From: Chara braunii
Lineage: Eukaryota > Streptophyta > Charophyceae > Charales > Characeae
Direction of reading: 5' to 3'
DNA length: 38,008 nucleotides
NCBI GenBank assembly: GCA_003427395.1
Contig: BFEA01000673.1
Location: 205,189 to 243,196 of the forward strand
Under the pieces are notes generated by a model, which was not told where the DNA came from, searched no databases, and was given only the letters and a program-made list of their open reading frames with translations. This document shows positions 1 through 11,379 of the stretch, one piece after another; positions within the stretch are counted from its first letter, which is position 1, and every line of letters begins with the position of its first letter. A program made the translations under genes and the position numbers.

Positions 1-30
<30 letters not shown>
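1..30. repeat. (TA)n microsatellite
   Basis: Fifteen uninterrupted TA units at the window edge. The repeat resumes at 798, immediately after the MITE, so the MITE most likely inserted into a TA tract. The copy of TATATATA on each side can serve as an 8-bp target-site duplication. Confidence 0.95.
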
Positions 31-33
<3 letters not shown>

Positions 34-797
34 GGTTACCTGACCGAATGTTCGGGGGGCCCCGGGCTGGCCCCCGAACGTTCGGGTGTTCGGGGTCCCG
101 TTCGGGGGCCGAACACCTCCAGGTTTGGCCCCCGCCAAAAACCTTTTCTGGGCCTAAAAATAAGTTTTGTTTTCTAAATGTTTTTTTGTGAGTTCTCTAT
201 TATGTAACCTACACGCCTAAAAATTTTGACGCCATTCTGCTAAGCCAAAAAAACATTAAAAATCGTCAGAGATGGGGGTGTCAAAATGTGCTCGCCCACT
301 CACTATTTTGTTTTGTTTTCACTTTTAACTTCTTGTTATCACTTCATTTCGGGGCCTTAAAAATTTTATTATTTTTTGAAAAAACATAAATGAGTTATTG
401 ATTATGTAAAATACATATCTATTAATTTTCAGGGCATTTGTCAATGCCAAAAACTAATTAAAAATCGGCAAAGATGGTGGTGTCGAAAAGGTGCTGGCAC
501 ACATTCATTTTAATTCTTTTTTTTTTTTTTTTTTTTTTATTATCCTAGTGTTTATTTTCTGTATTTGATTTTTAATTCAAATTTGGTAAAGAATTTGGAT
601 GTAGTGCCCAGGTAAATGCTGTTTGGTTTATATTTCTCCATAACGTTGTTTTTTTCGGAATTGTTTAATTTTTTATTATTATTATTATTATTTTTTTTTT
701 TTGGTCCGCGTTCGGGCCGAACGCCTTCCGAAGGGGTCCCATACGTTCGGGCGTTTGGGTTCGGGCGTTCAGCCCGTCCCGAACGCCAGCAACCCTG
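31..797. mobile_element. hAT-like non-autonomous element (MITE), 767 bp
   Basis: The element starts CAGGGTT and ends AACCCTG, a short terminal inverted repeat of the CAGGG type known from hAT elements. TATATATA flanks it on both sides (23-30 and 798-805), matching the 8-bp target duplication of hAT. GTTCGGG/CCCGAAC words are clustered within about 100 bp of each end (33-120 and 705-790), including the palindrome CCCGAACGTTCGGG; such subterminal repeats are usual transposase-binding sites. The interior is AT-rich with poly-T tracts (about 517-538, 690-702) and no credible gene. The TA context makes the duplication less decisive than it would be in unique sequence. Confidence 0.75.
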
Positions 798-837
798 TAT
801 ATATATTTATTTTCGGAGCCTTTTAATATTTGTGTGT

Positions 838-840
<3 letters not shown>

Positions 841-881
<41 letters not shown>
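841..881. repeat. (GT)n microsatellite
   Basis: About 20 GT units directly at the left boundary of long direct repeat A. The right copy (B) also begins at a short GT run near 34838-34847, so the boundary of the repeat pair lies within this simple sequence. Confidence 0.95.
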
Positions 882-884
<3 letters not shown>

Positions 885-3800
885 ATTGAGAGGAGTCCAT
901 TGCACTAGGCAGCGCAACGAGTCTGCGTTTTTAGAGAAAACTAGAACATGACAGGCTGGATGCTGAAAAACTCGGGTACTTCCAGTATGGAATGGACTAC
1001 CGATAGATCCACGTGAAATCTTACGTATGTTGTGATTACCGTTTTAGACCTACATCCATCATTAGAGGTCAAAGGAACTTGGATTTTACAGAAAAAGTCC
1101 TTTCCTCCAAAGATATTTGAAAATTCGGAGAGATATGACAGGGGTACGGGGGGGAAAATAAGGAATATCATGGAGCAGGAAATTCTTTAGGTTGAAAGGA
1201 AAAACTCGTGAACGAGAAACAAAACAAATGCATATATACAATGACTTTATTCTGTGCCAATTCATTACTGCATCTAACACTCAATCCTTTGCATGTATAT
1301 TCACACAGATGGGAAGGCGCTTGCCCATATTAATTTAGCGATTGCGAGGTCAATTAATTATTCTCCTTCAAAAGAAACAACACACATAGACTAAAAAAAA
1401 GACGAAACAAAACTGGGCCATTCTCTAGGGAGCATCCATACTCAAAACCAATCAGCATTTTTCAAAAAGGTATTCCAGGGGGCAATGGGCCCTTCAGACT
1501 GGTATGCAAGTAGAGAACTAGCGGGGACTACATATCCGAAAAACATCAAAAGAGACCTAGCCCAAAAGGGGTTTCCATCGGAAAAGCGAGAAAATACATC
1601 CTTCAACGTATTTCATGTAATCAAGTCACGCTATAAAAATGAAGGACGAAATCGAAACCAAACATGCACAAACTGTGATATGCAGGCAGATACACAAGCG
1701 TCATTGCTACACTAAGCGTACTGATTTCACAAATTTCCCAACGCCGCTTCTCAGGACAAATGACAAGTCCTATTCCTGCTTGTCCCATGCTCCAGACTAA
1801 CTCCAACGACCTCCAAACTTGAACAATCCGACTCTCATGGTCCTCGTAGAGGACTCCTGTCGCTATCCATATGGTGCAAAAATTCACCAGTGCAATAGAT
1901 CTTCGGATAAAATTTCGAATACAGACCACACGAGCCTAAATTGGGAAGCAAGTCTCACATCGAGGGCTTTCATAGAGCAGGACATATCTCAAGATTGTTT
2001 AAGAAACAAAACAGGAAGAAATACGTCCGCCTTCCACCAGAGTCCGTCCTCATGACGACAAGCATTTCAAACATCATTCCACAATGGAAACCTATAGGGC
2101 GGTACTACGAAAACCTATCTGACCCAAACCCGGCCAAGGAAACCCATATCCACGTTTAACATCTGTGAGCAAGTTATCCTCCCCAAACATATTATGATCA
2201 GCCATAGAGAAAGCGAGCCCTCCTTACTATCGGCAGATCCAAGAGAGTGGAAGAAAACAAAATGCTATGGGGGTTGGTAAATGAGTTCCAGTCCTCGGTT
2301 GACACTATTGCAGATGATCGTGGTGAAGAAAAGGACAAAGAAAAAAAATATAGCGACGATAGCAGAGACAGCAGGAAGCGGAAGGAAGGGGGGTTGGTGG
2401 AATGCATGTGGAGGATTGAGAAGATTCTGCGGGCATTGGGATATGTGCTCGCTCGGAGTGGAGGAATGGGTCTCGCCAGACAGAGCGAAGATAAAAAAAA
2501 CAACCAAAATTGCAAAGATCGCTACTACAGAAGGGAAGAGAAAGGATGGGCGTGGCGTGAGACAGGTCATGGTTACGAGTGAAGAGGACACTTGCGGATG
2601 AGCACAGCAGAGCAAGAAACGTTGGAAGGAATTAAGCAACAACACGCAACGTTACGCTGGTGGATATTATCTAAGAATACGAGGAAGGCTAATGCCGCCA
2701 AAAACAGCGTGAGCAAAGTGACTAGGCCCAAAGAGCATGCTACAAAATCCATAAAGAAACGGTCGAAAATAAGAACTTCACGCTGCTCCTACAGAATCCT
2801 CGAGTCCGCCAGCAGATCCTATAACAATAACCAACAAGCATGCAACGCAATCACAGTTACACATTCCGTTAGGTAGCATCCAAGAACTGGCACAATTACT
2901 AGCACAAATATATACATATTTATCAGAAAGTAAGATTGGAATAGTGGGGGAGAATAGTAGATGCAAAAACGAATTTCCCAGTCTGGCCCAGCGACTCGGA
3001 GTGTCGGCGAAACCATAACAAAGGGGTTGACAGATTAAACCCTAAAACTTTTTCACTATCACCTGTCAGACTAGTTCATCAGGGGTAAATAACCCTTGGG
3101 TTATCGCTCCGGAAGGGAAGAGCTTATCCATGTTGGAACAAAGACAGCATGACAAAGGGGAGGCGAGGAGGGCGTGGGGTGGAGGGGGGACGGGGGCGGG
3201 GGATATGAGAACGAGACAATCGCTGAAGACAGCAATGACGACTGGGAGAAAAAAAGTNGTGAGACAGGTCATGATTACGAGTGAAGAGGACACTTGCGGA
3301 TGAGCACAGCAGAGCAAGAAACGTTGGAAGTAATTAAGCAACAACACCCAACGTTACGCTGGTGGATATTATCTAAGAATACGAGGAAGGCTAATGCCGT
3401 CAAAAACAGCGTGAGCAAAGTGACTAGGCCCAAAGAGCATGCTACAAAATCCATAAAGTCTTAGAAATGGTAGAACACAAGAACTTCACGCTGCTCCTAC
3501 AGAATCCTCGAGTCCGCCAGCAGATCCTATAACAATAACCAACAAGCATGCAACGCAATCACAGTTACACATTCCGTTAGGTAGCATCTATGAACTGGCA
3601 CAATTACTAGCACAAATATATACATATTTATCAGGAAGTAAGATTGGAATAGTGGGGGAGAATAGTAGATGCAAAAACGGATTTCCTTGTCCGGCCCAGC
3701 GACCCCGAGTGTCGGCGAAACCATAACAAAGGGGTTGGCAGATTAAACCCTAAAGCTTTTTCACTAGCACCTGTCAGACTAGTTCATCAGGGGTAAATAT

Positions 3801-4737
3801 TCCTTTGGTTATCGCTCCGGAAGGGAAGAGCTTATCCATGTTGGAACAAAGACAGCATGACGAAGGGGAGTCAAGGAGGGCGTGGGGTGGAGGGGGGAGC
3901 GGGGCGGGGGATATGAGAACGAGACAATCGCTGAAGACAACAATGACGACTGGGAGAAAAAAAGTGGGGTGGAGGGGGGTGGGGGGCAGGGGATAAGAGA
4001 ACGAAACGTCGTTACCGAAGGGGGGTTGGAAGACGAAGCCGCCATGACCTGGGAACGAGAGACAATCGATGCCCCCAGGTGGGGGAGGCGCTGATAACAA
4101 AGCTGCTCCGCCGTATGAATCCAGGTAAGCTCCCCACTATCCCTCAAACGACCGTGATATGAAGACACAGGGAGCAGTCGGAAAAAACGAAGATGGCGAA
4201 GAAGATGCCAGCTCCTTGTGGTTGAAACACTCTACCACATACGCAGATCCACCGTATCCGGGAGGCGCGGCCAATCTACCACGCACCAGCTAGCAGCATT
4301 AAGGACCAGCAATAACCGAATGAGAGAGACGGGTATGGGCCTAGCACCAGGACATCAAGTGGGCGATGTCTGGCAGCACCATCAAACACCCGAGAGCGCA
4401 ATATACTCGTTGCAAATTCGAAGCGCAGCAGTCCCACGCCCGACCTCGAATACCGTTTGAACGACTACCCACCACCAACCTCAAGCGCTCAACTTCGCCC
4501 CGCTCGCCCACCTCAATTGGTGTATCGTCTCCAGCGCTTGGTCGCACCAGTGCCCATGCCCGGCGACAAGAGCGTCCGCAAGCGCAGAAACCTTTCCAGG
4601 CCAAGCGCAGCGCCAAGGGGCGGGAGGCGATCATTCGGACGATGGGATATCGTACGAGGAGGATCGACTACCGGCCTCAGCGATCAGAAAGAGGAGGAAT
4701 GCAATCATTACAATTCATTATAAATAATATTGCGAAG
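881..4737. repeat. Long direct repeat, copy A
   Basis: Starting at TTTGATTGAG, this segment is repeated in the same orientation from 34847 to the window end. It is about 95 percent identical over 881-2556 and essentially identical over 3259-4737. It holds no convincing gene: the short open frames are not conserved between copies in the diverged part. It may be a terminal repeat of the retroelement that lies between A and B. A TATAAATA word sits at 4719-4726. The right boundary cannot be fixed because copy B is cut by the window end. Confidence 0.85.
2557..3965. repeat. Internal ~700-bp tandem duplication in copy A, joined at an N
   Basis: The stretch 2557-3257 and the stretch 3259-3965 are about 96 percent identical and adjacent, separated by a single N at 3258. 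Copy B has only one version (36528-37234). The second stretch matches copy B almost perfectly, whereas the first is visibly diverged. An unresolved contig overlap is as likely as a real duplication. Confidence 0.85.
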
Positions 4738-5389
4738 GCATGTGTGGGGCCACGAGAAATTGTGACTGCTACGTCGAGGGTAGTTCCGTCGGGTCCAAAA
4801 ACAGAATTCGGTACCGAGGAATGCTTCCACAGGGAAGTGAACAGGGATTAAGACTCGGCGACTCGGCCGAATCAGGGAGGGCCTGGGGTCCCTCTTAGGG
4901 TCCGAAAAAAGACTGGTTTACCCTGAGCGGACCCTCCAAAAGGAGTGAGGATGGGCTGAAGCGGGTTACCAACCGATTCCTCCTTCGGGGGGTAGGAAGG
5001 TTCCTCCCATAGCATCTACAAAACCCGTCTTGACCCATTTCCTTCACTACACTAACCATAAGAAGGGCAAACCTGGGACTTTTTTGGATATTTCCATCAT
5101 TCATGCATATATATATATATAGGTATATATTTGGATATATATGTGTGTGTGTGTGCGTGTGTGTGTGTGTGTGTGACCCACCCCTGTTCCGCTGGCGAGG
5201 GGCCTGTGAGGCAGGCAACGGGTACCTGCCTCATCGGCACGGCACCTGCCAGCTACCATCACAACCCTACTGGGCGAGACTGAGACATACACACAACTGA
5301 ACACAAAGAGGCGTGGAAAGGAGTCCAAGATCGAGGGGCAGGGTGGAGAGGAACAGGAACCACTCGGAGAAAGGATTTAAATTGGCATA
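4738..5389. other. Spacer with TA and GT microsatellites, no gene
   Basis: Unique-looking sequence between direct repeat A and the reverse transcriptase relic. It contains (TA)n at about 5105-5122 and (GT)n at about 5142-5176. A small GC-rich hairpin follows, with arms GAGGCAGG at 5208-5215 and CCTGCCTC at 5225-5232. No coding frame is supported. If A is the 3' terminal repeat of the retroelement, this is its 3' non-coding end. Confidence 0.6.
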
Positions 5390-7534
5390 TCAACATACCT
5401 TGAAAAGGTTCGTCGTGGTGGGCACATCCACACGTGGCAGCATATAGCTCTGAGGGGAGTTAAGGACCCTGTATATACATTTTACACACTTTCTGGGAGC
5501 GAACCCATTGTTGACCATATCCTTCATAACTTGAAGAATTTCACGTGCAGCTGTTATTGGGACTGTGCAGAGAACAAGGATAGTAGCAACCTGAGGAAGT
5601 AGGATGTTCAAAGACTGCTCCTCGTGGCGATTGGAGCAGCACTTGACATATTTAATTAGCAGAAAGTCCAGGGATCTCCTTTTATCATACTTGGTTGTGC
5701 AGAATTCTCCCGAGAACTCCGATAGTACGGTAATCTCGACATTGAGAAACTGCGCCTTTATCCCATAGATATCCCCAGACTCAGAGTTAGTAAAAATTTC
5801 AGTCTGGTTCTTAATCTGGATGAGATGCAGGGGGTATAGGTGGAAGATACTAGACTTCGTTCTTTCCTGGAGCGTGTCGAGAAAACGAAGAATTGAAGGG
5901 TTGTTGATACAATGCAAATCATCAATATATGTGAAAGAGGATTGAAAGAGAGGGAGATAGGCCAGGGCCCCATTATCAATGATCCTAGTGATTAACGAAA
6001 ATTCGTATTTAAAAAAATAAATGATGCAGAGTGATGGTGAGCATGGTAATCCCATGGGTATTCCCCGGGTTTGCCTCCATATGTCCCCGCCCATAGAGGT
6101 AAAACATATGTCCAACACCCATTGAACAAGGGTTTGAATATCAGCCGGCGAGAGGCATAAAATAGAAGAGTCTGAACTCCTTTCTTTCACAAAAGTGCAT
6201 TTGATCTCACCATTCTTCTTAATACGACATTTAATAAACTATCCCATCTTCATTTTTGCAACAAATTTCCATGCCATATCTAAAAAAAAAACGAAAGGCA
6301 GCAGGCAAACCATCATCATCCATCCCAATGGGAACCGTTTCAAAGCACCGCGTGATGTCCACCGAAAAAACCGAAAACACCCTCGGAGGCAGATTGTAAC
6401 AATAATCTTGGACCGAGTCGATCGACCACCAGATTGTGGTTTTGATCCCATGAAACGCTTCTAACCCGTCCGTGAGCTCTTTGCACCTAGCCTTGACAAG
6501 CGGGATCAGGGACTTGATAACAACATCGCAAACTCAAGCAGTTGGGGAAAGGAACGAATCAGAGGCATTGGTTAACCATCTGAAGGCTTTCTTGTGATGC
6601 TTATATAATGCCATAAGGTAGGGAATTCGCCTATGGCCAGTAGGTATGGCACTCGAGATTTCCGCGAGAGATGCCGTAGCCTCGTCCAAAATGGCATGAG
6701 GGGAGGTTTGGCATTTCTGGAAATCCGGACCACTTAGCCTGTCCAAGGCTAAGCGTCTGATAAGGTGAATACATGTGAACGAAGGTGTATTAGAGGACTT
6801 ATCAGTCCCTGAAACAAAGAACCTGGACGTAAGAAAGTTCACCTCATTCCGGGCAGACTCAAGAGAAAGGAGGGGAGGGGGGTCCCTACGCTTGGGGAGG
6901 GTGGCCAACTGTGCTCTTATGTTGTCTGAGACATATCTCCTGGCCCTGTTCTTGTTCGGGGGAGGAACACACATGCGATCTGAAACAAAGTCAGCAATCA
7001 AATCCCAACCTTTCATAAACTCTTGGTGAGCCAAACATAGTTCCTTGGCTGAATGGGGATGTGATTCAGACCCATCCTTAAAAGCGAAGCAACCCTTTTA
7101 TTGGACGAGATGGAGGGATTCAGGGTTATTACATGCATAGAGGCTGAGGCGAATGGTTGGGACATTTCCAAAGATTCAGGGAGGTGAAAAGGGAGGTATT
7201 TTTTCGTAGAGCACGGGCAAGACACTGACGTAGCGCATGACTCAGTCCAATCACTCAGCACAAAATCTCGAAAAACAGTCGTGGGTTTGTAGAATATTGA
7301 TTCAAGAGGTTGCAAGTACATCCATCCGATGACAATCCTGGATAGGAGGATAACAGTCGTTTGTGGGAACAAAAGATCAAAAGCCTTCTCGATGATGGAT
7401 CTGAAGTTAACTGTCTCCATAGCTCGGTTGACAAACTTCAAGTGGACGTAGAGGTCAACTTTTGCTGACTTGGCACCAACCCACTTATTCCTGCCTCCCT
7501 CATCAACAACAATTGAACCTTCACTCTCCTGCAA
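5390..7534 (-). pseudogene. Penelope-like reverse transcriptase, frame-broken
   Basis: Minus-strand coding is spread over several frames. The order of RT motifs is clear. A finger segment with K-H-H-K and F-R-W lies at about 6565-6610. Motif A (F-S-V-D-I-T, Asp codon 6357-6359) lies at about 6345-6385. Motif B (G-I-P-M-G-L-P-C-S-P) lies at about 6030-6080. Motif C (Y-I-D-D, DD codons 5918-5923) follows, then a thumb-like C terminus. The K-x-HK finger and the GxxMGxPxSP and YxDD arrangement are typical of Penelope-like elements. Breaks are a frameshift near 7015-7035, an in-frame TGA at 6534-6536, a frameshift at a 10-base homopolymer (6282-6291) and an in-frame TAG at 6239-6241. Both catalytic Asp positions survive. 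I saw no GIY-YIG endonuclease downstream. It could be another retroelement class with a similar RT, but the motif spelling favours Penelope. Confidence 0.75.
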
Positions 7535-7574
7535 CAGTAAAGCACAACAAACACATCCTCGTTAGTCCCCCATC

Positions 7575-8121
7575 TCAGGGACCAAACAGAGAAGTCTTCA
7601 CAGCCACTCTGTTTCTGGGACTGCGTCTCAAGTTTTTGACCGAAGATAAAGTGGATGCTTGCGTCTTAAAGGAAATCGAGGAGGCCGGGGGGGTACCCTC
7701 AGCCGCTGGGGATTGAAACCCAACATGAGTAGCCGACGCTTTCGACTCCTCGTTGGCGTGATCCGCAAATAGGTTGGGTCTGACATAATATGAGAGGATG
7801 GTGTTCGACTGGGGTTTCGCACGTTTCTCCTCCCTAGTTCTCTTTTTGATCCCTTTGGACGGACTCTTGATGTACCTATCCGGTAAGAGAAGCGATGCCA
7901 TCTTCCTTGGGAACTTCCTCGTCATGAGGGCCTCATCATCCAAGACGGTATCCCCTGTCTGCGCGCCGGGTTGTCGATCATGCTGCAGGCCATCCTCTGC
8001 ATAATGAACCGCATCTGCGAAAAAACAACGGAGGTCAAAATGGGGGCCCTCCATGTGCTTTTCAGGAAGGTTCTCAATGCTCTCATCCGTGCTTTGAGTG
8101 TGGGGGCAGCCGGAAACAGGC
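7575..8121 (-). CDS. Upstream part of the retroelement coding region, cut by the transposon
   Basis: An open minus-strand frame of about 180 codons with no recognised domain. It has a basic, nuclear-signal-like stretch (S-P-S-K-G-I-K-K-R, then R-E-E-K-R) near its middle. It ends at a TGA at 7575-7577. Just downstream lies a plausible splice acceptor (pyrimidine-rich tract ending TTGCAG, with CTAAC about 30 nt before it). The next exon would begin at the frame that leads into the RT, near 7530. Candidate donors upstream (for example before GTGGCT) keep frame but are unproven. The 5' side of this frame runs directly into the left inverted repeat of the 25.4-kb element, so its start is lost. Confidence 0.45.
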
Positions 8122-8152
8122 AACACGTTATTCGTTAAAATAGAACATTATA
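8122..8152 (+). repeat. Left terminal inverted repeat (outer 8 bp possibly TSD)
   Basis: Reads AACACGTTATTCG, then TTAAAATAGAA, then CATTATA. It pairs with the reverse complement of 33538-33568 at 27 of 31 bases; the four differences are transitions. AACACGTT is itself nearly palindromic, so whether the first 8 bp belong to the repeat or to the target duplication cannot be decided from this copy. Confidence 0.8.
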
Positions 8153-8234
8153 CTGTGTCCTCTTTCTAACGAATTAATTTTTGGTTGCAGCCTAAGCAAC
8201 GTAGGCATGCCCATCCAGGGGTTAACCACATGCA

Positions 8235-9078
8235 GAAGCGTGTTGAGATCCATACTTGTGAAACTTCATAAATGAAATCCCAAATGCGGAAGTGTGTTGG
8301 GATCCTTACTTGTTGGACTTCAAAAACATGTTGGACATCCTGTGGGGAAGTTTGTTGGGATCTATACTAGTCAAACTTCATAAACGAACAACGATTGGCA
8401 CGCCAAAGGGAACCCTGTGCGGAAGTGTGCCGTGATCCTTACTTGTCAAACTTCAATTTCATAAATGTGATGAAAGATACAGTAACTCTATTGTGACACT
8501 GTCCTCTTTCTTACGAATTCATTTTTGTCTGCGGTGTTTGTACATGGGCATGCCCGCCCACTCGCCCCAAATGCGAAAGTTTGCTGACATTCATAGTTGT
8601 TGAACTTTTGTAAACAAAATTAGCAATGTAATTAGATTGAATTGGAGAGTATAATTCTTTCGGTTATCCCAAAGGCACACATGCAGGTTCATCGTCTTGC
8701 TGAAGACGGTTGTTTAGATATATGTTGAGATCCAGACTTGTTTTTAGAAGACTTGTGACCCTGGCAGATTGGAAGAGGAGTGTGCCGAGATCCATACTTG
8801 TTAAACTCAAAGCTTACGTATGTGATGAGCAAGGTGTCATGATTGAACTGTTGTTGGTTAACACATTAAATTTTCGTTTACTACGTTATCCATAAGTCCG
8901 AATCTCTTCAACATCCAAACAATCGTCTCGGGTGAAACGACGGGTGTGCTTGCATAAGTACGAATCTCTTTAACATCCAAACAATCGTCTCGGGTGAGAC
9001 GATGGGTGTGTTTGCATAAATTCCGCATACAGGCACGCTCATCATCTCGCCTGACATGAGGGCACTGAGATCCATAGT
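8235..9078 (+). repeat. Left subterminal array of the 23-bp motif (8 copies)
   Basis: Copies of GAAGT-N2-G-N2-GGGATCC-N2-ACTT start at about 8235, 8289, 8347, 8422, 8576, 8717, 8777 and 9056. The first four are embedded in a larger degenerate unit of 50-75 bp (motif, then TGT-AAACTTCATAAA-type sequence). Iterated subterminal motifs in DNA transposons are normally bound by the transposase or an accessory protein. The segment 8151-8215 is also partly repeated at about 8495-8555, which adds a ~345-bp periodicity. No gene is present between 8153 and 9556. Confidence 0.85.
8891..9014 (+). repeat. 62-bp tandem duplication
   Basis: Units 8891-8952 and 8953-9014 differ at only about six positions. 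Each contains CATAAGT, then CGAATCTCTT, then ATCCAAACAATCGTCTCGGG. A decayed third unit follows to about 9060. It lies inside the left subterminal region of the 25.4-kb element. Confidence 0.9.
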
Positions 9079-9556
9079 TGTTTACAGTTGTGATGGGCAA
9101 GGTGTATTTCAATAACCACTTAATTTCGATATTCTATGTACTAGTGCAGAACTTTAAATTGTGCTCCATCACAATGAATATCCGCATTTTAAATGGTCAT
9201 GCAAAGAAGGTTTGGGCATCCACTGACCAATTTCACATAAGATGAGATTTCTCATTCATCCACCAACCAGTTTCACAATCATGTTTACACTTCCAGTTCA
9301 ACAGAATTCGAAACATGGAACACAATACTTCAACTTGAACAGAATTCGGAACATGGAACATTACGTGACACAGATTACAAAGCCCATACATGAAGCAGGA
9401 CATGCATTGAGCTTGCCTTAGATAATGCGAACTCGGAACGATAAAAGAAAGCAATGCCTCAGGCAGAAGGACAGTTGAATAATGTCTCGATTTACGAAAT
9501 TTAACGATCAACGAATGGAACACCTTAAAAAAAAGTTTCGAAGTCAATCAAATCCA

Positions 9557-10350
9557 TCAAAGACAACGATGTTCTAAGATACATGATGCTAATTGTCGTC
9601 TAAGAAGCGGAATATCTTTACAAGAGAACCGGAAAGGCGGTCGATCTCCACGTTGCAACAACGTCGCATACATCAACATGAACACACCACAGCTTGCTTC
9701 ATCCACTTGTCTCGGAACTCCATCCACCACAACATTTCCCACTATGGACTTCCAATTCCTACCCGACCACCTATGTGATGTCTGACGTTCCAAATACTTC
9801 ACAATCAACCCGAAAACACTAAGGTAAAAACTAGAATCAACTACAATGCGAGGAAAAGAATAAAAAATTTCGAGAACATCATCTCTCATGTTGACGGAAA
9901 CGAGGATCCAGTGATCATCATCTTTGTGGACAGGAACGAAGATAATATCGTAACGACGCAAATCTACGTTTTTAGCCCACCTCTGCACCCCACCGTGTCC
10001 TTGAAGTCGCAGTTTACTAAAGAAGAACGAATTAAAGTTGAAGACTTGAAGGCCTGAAGAGATGTCACGTGACCCACATGCGGTTGAGCCCAACAACGCC
10101 ATATAGAAATTGACCACCTCATCATTCACCCTGCCGTTGACATGCAAGAGGGTGATGAGATATTTTGCTGCAATCCGAAATTGACCGTCGCCCAGTATAG
10201 AGAGAATAGTGCTAGACGGTACCGAGCCTCGTACAATGTCGTCCAAAACCCGCAAGCTCAGAGGCGCAATCGTTGCAGCGAAACTTTTTCCGCGTGCTGC
10301 ACTTGTTGCCCGCACTGCACAACATCGAGCAAAGGACACGTGGGGTAGTG
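9557..10350 (-). CDS. Ulp1/C48-type SUMO protease domain (C-terminal end of the leftward gene)
   Basis: About 260 codons ending at a stop at 9557-9559. The segment W-A-K-N-V-D-L followed by Y-D-I-I-F-V-P-V-H and D-H-W-I-L-V is the classic Ulp1 fold signature. The catalytic His is at 9911-9913, the oxyanion Gln at 9707-9709 and the nucleophile Cys (S-C-G-V-F) at 9689-9691. The His-to-Cys spacing of about 74 residues is normal. The catalytic Asp, expected 17 residues after His, is replaced by Tyr (codon at 9860-9862), so activity is doubtful. There is no ATG at the 5' end: the frame stays open past 10380 and is one frameshift away from the preceding coding segment, so this is the end of a longer protein. 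Such domains ride on several plant DNA transposons, where they are thought to cleave SUMO-like conjugates. Confidence 0.85.
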
Positions 10351-10362
10351 AGAAACGGAGTT

Positions 10363-10633
10363 CTAGGCATTGTCCCCGGGTGCATGACGTGTTGCTAAGT
10401 ATTTCTCATACATAGCCTGATCCCTACTCACAGATCGTGGATATGTCCCTTTCTCTGGGGCAAGAAGGGAAAGACATTCCTCAATGGCAACGGTGTACTC
10501 CTTCTTCCCGATCTCGACATCAACCCCTGATGCCTTTAACATATCCTTGTGTTTTGTACTCAACCCGGGGACTTTCTGCAATATGTGCTCTGGATATTTG
10601 GAGGACCTCCGTGNTCGAGACGACACCACCCCT
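10363..10633 (-). CDS. Coding segment preceding the Ulp1 domain (probable exon)
   Basis: The minus-strand frame encodes a charged, helical-looking segment (K-Y-P-E-H-I-L-Q-K-V-P-G-L at the start; E-E-C-L-S-L-L-A-P-E further on) and stops at 10363-10365, just before the Ulp1 frame takes over. A good splice acceptor precedes it: a CTTTCTTCTGTTGTACAG tract ending near 10634. An N at 10614 lies inside. I recognise no domain. The switch to the Ulp1 frame near 10340-10380 may be a frameshift or a sequence error. Confidence 0.5.
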
Positions 10634-10690
10634 GTACAACAGAAGAAAGACAAAACGGAAAATGAGAACCATACATTCGTACAGNCGCAA

Positions 10691-11366
10691 CAGTCAAGCA
10701 GGACCTCTCCGACCACAGGACCCTGATCTCGCGTGGTCATTTGCACCCAGGTGCGGTTGTGCGACTGGAAAACAAAACGACTGCAACATCCGAGCTTATC
10801 ACTCCTGCACGTCGCAAAGGAAAACCACCACAACTCACAGAAGCCGGAGGCCAGCAATCCCCGAAGTTCGGACTGCGGCGGACTTTTCAGTACACCAGCC
10901 CCACTGAGACTGACCACATCACGCATCGACAAAGGAAGTTTGGATCCCGGCGGACTAAAATCGGCACTATTCCCGAGTAGGGAAAACTGTCAGTTTATCT
11001 ACTTGGCCACTTTCTTAGCACCTTGGCCTACAGTCAAGCAGGACCTCTCCGACCACAGGACCCTGATCTCTCGTGGTCATGTGCACCCTGGTGCGGTTGT
11101 GCGACCGGAAAACAAAACGACTGCAACATTCGAGCTTATCACCCCCGCACTTTGCAAAGGAAAACCACCACAAATCACAGAAGCCGGAGGCCAGCAATCC
11201 CCGAAGTTCGGACTGCGGCGGACTTTTCAACACACCAGCCCCACTGAGACTGACCACATCACGTATCGACAAAGGAAGTTTGGATCCCGGCGGACTAAAA
11301 CCGACACTATTCTCGAGAAGGGAAAACTGTTAGTCCATCTACTTAGCCACTTTCTTAGCACCTTGG
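10691..11366. repeat. 340-bp tandem duplication carrying the 23-bp motif
   Basis: Units 10691-11030 and 11031 to about 11366 align at an offset of exactly 340 bp with high identity. Each carries two motif copies (10863 and 10935; 11203 and 11275). It falls between coding segments of the leftward gene and would be an intron or an insertion in it. Open frames on both strands here are an effect of the duplication and show no protein features. Confidence 0.9.
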
Positions 11367-11379
11367 CCACTTCCTCAGC

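Noticed and set aside
881-4737. Protein-coding genes in the long direct repeats
   Set aside because: Frames are short and, in the diverged half, not preserved between copies A and B.
4366-4851. 161-codon frame at the right end of repeat copy A
   Set aside because: Basic, low-information sequence without domain; overlapping frames of similar length exist. I cannot support it as a gene.
4895-5389. GIY-YIG endonuclease expected after a Penelope-like RT
   Set aside because: No GIY or YIG block or downstream catalytic residues were seen in any minus-strand frame; the element is either endonuclease-deficient or truncated.
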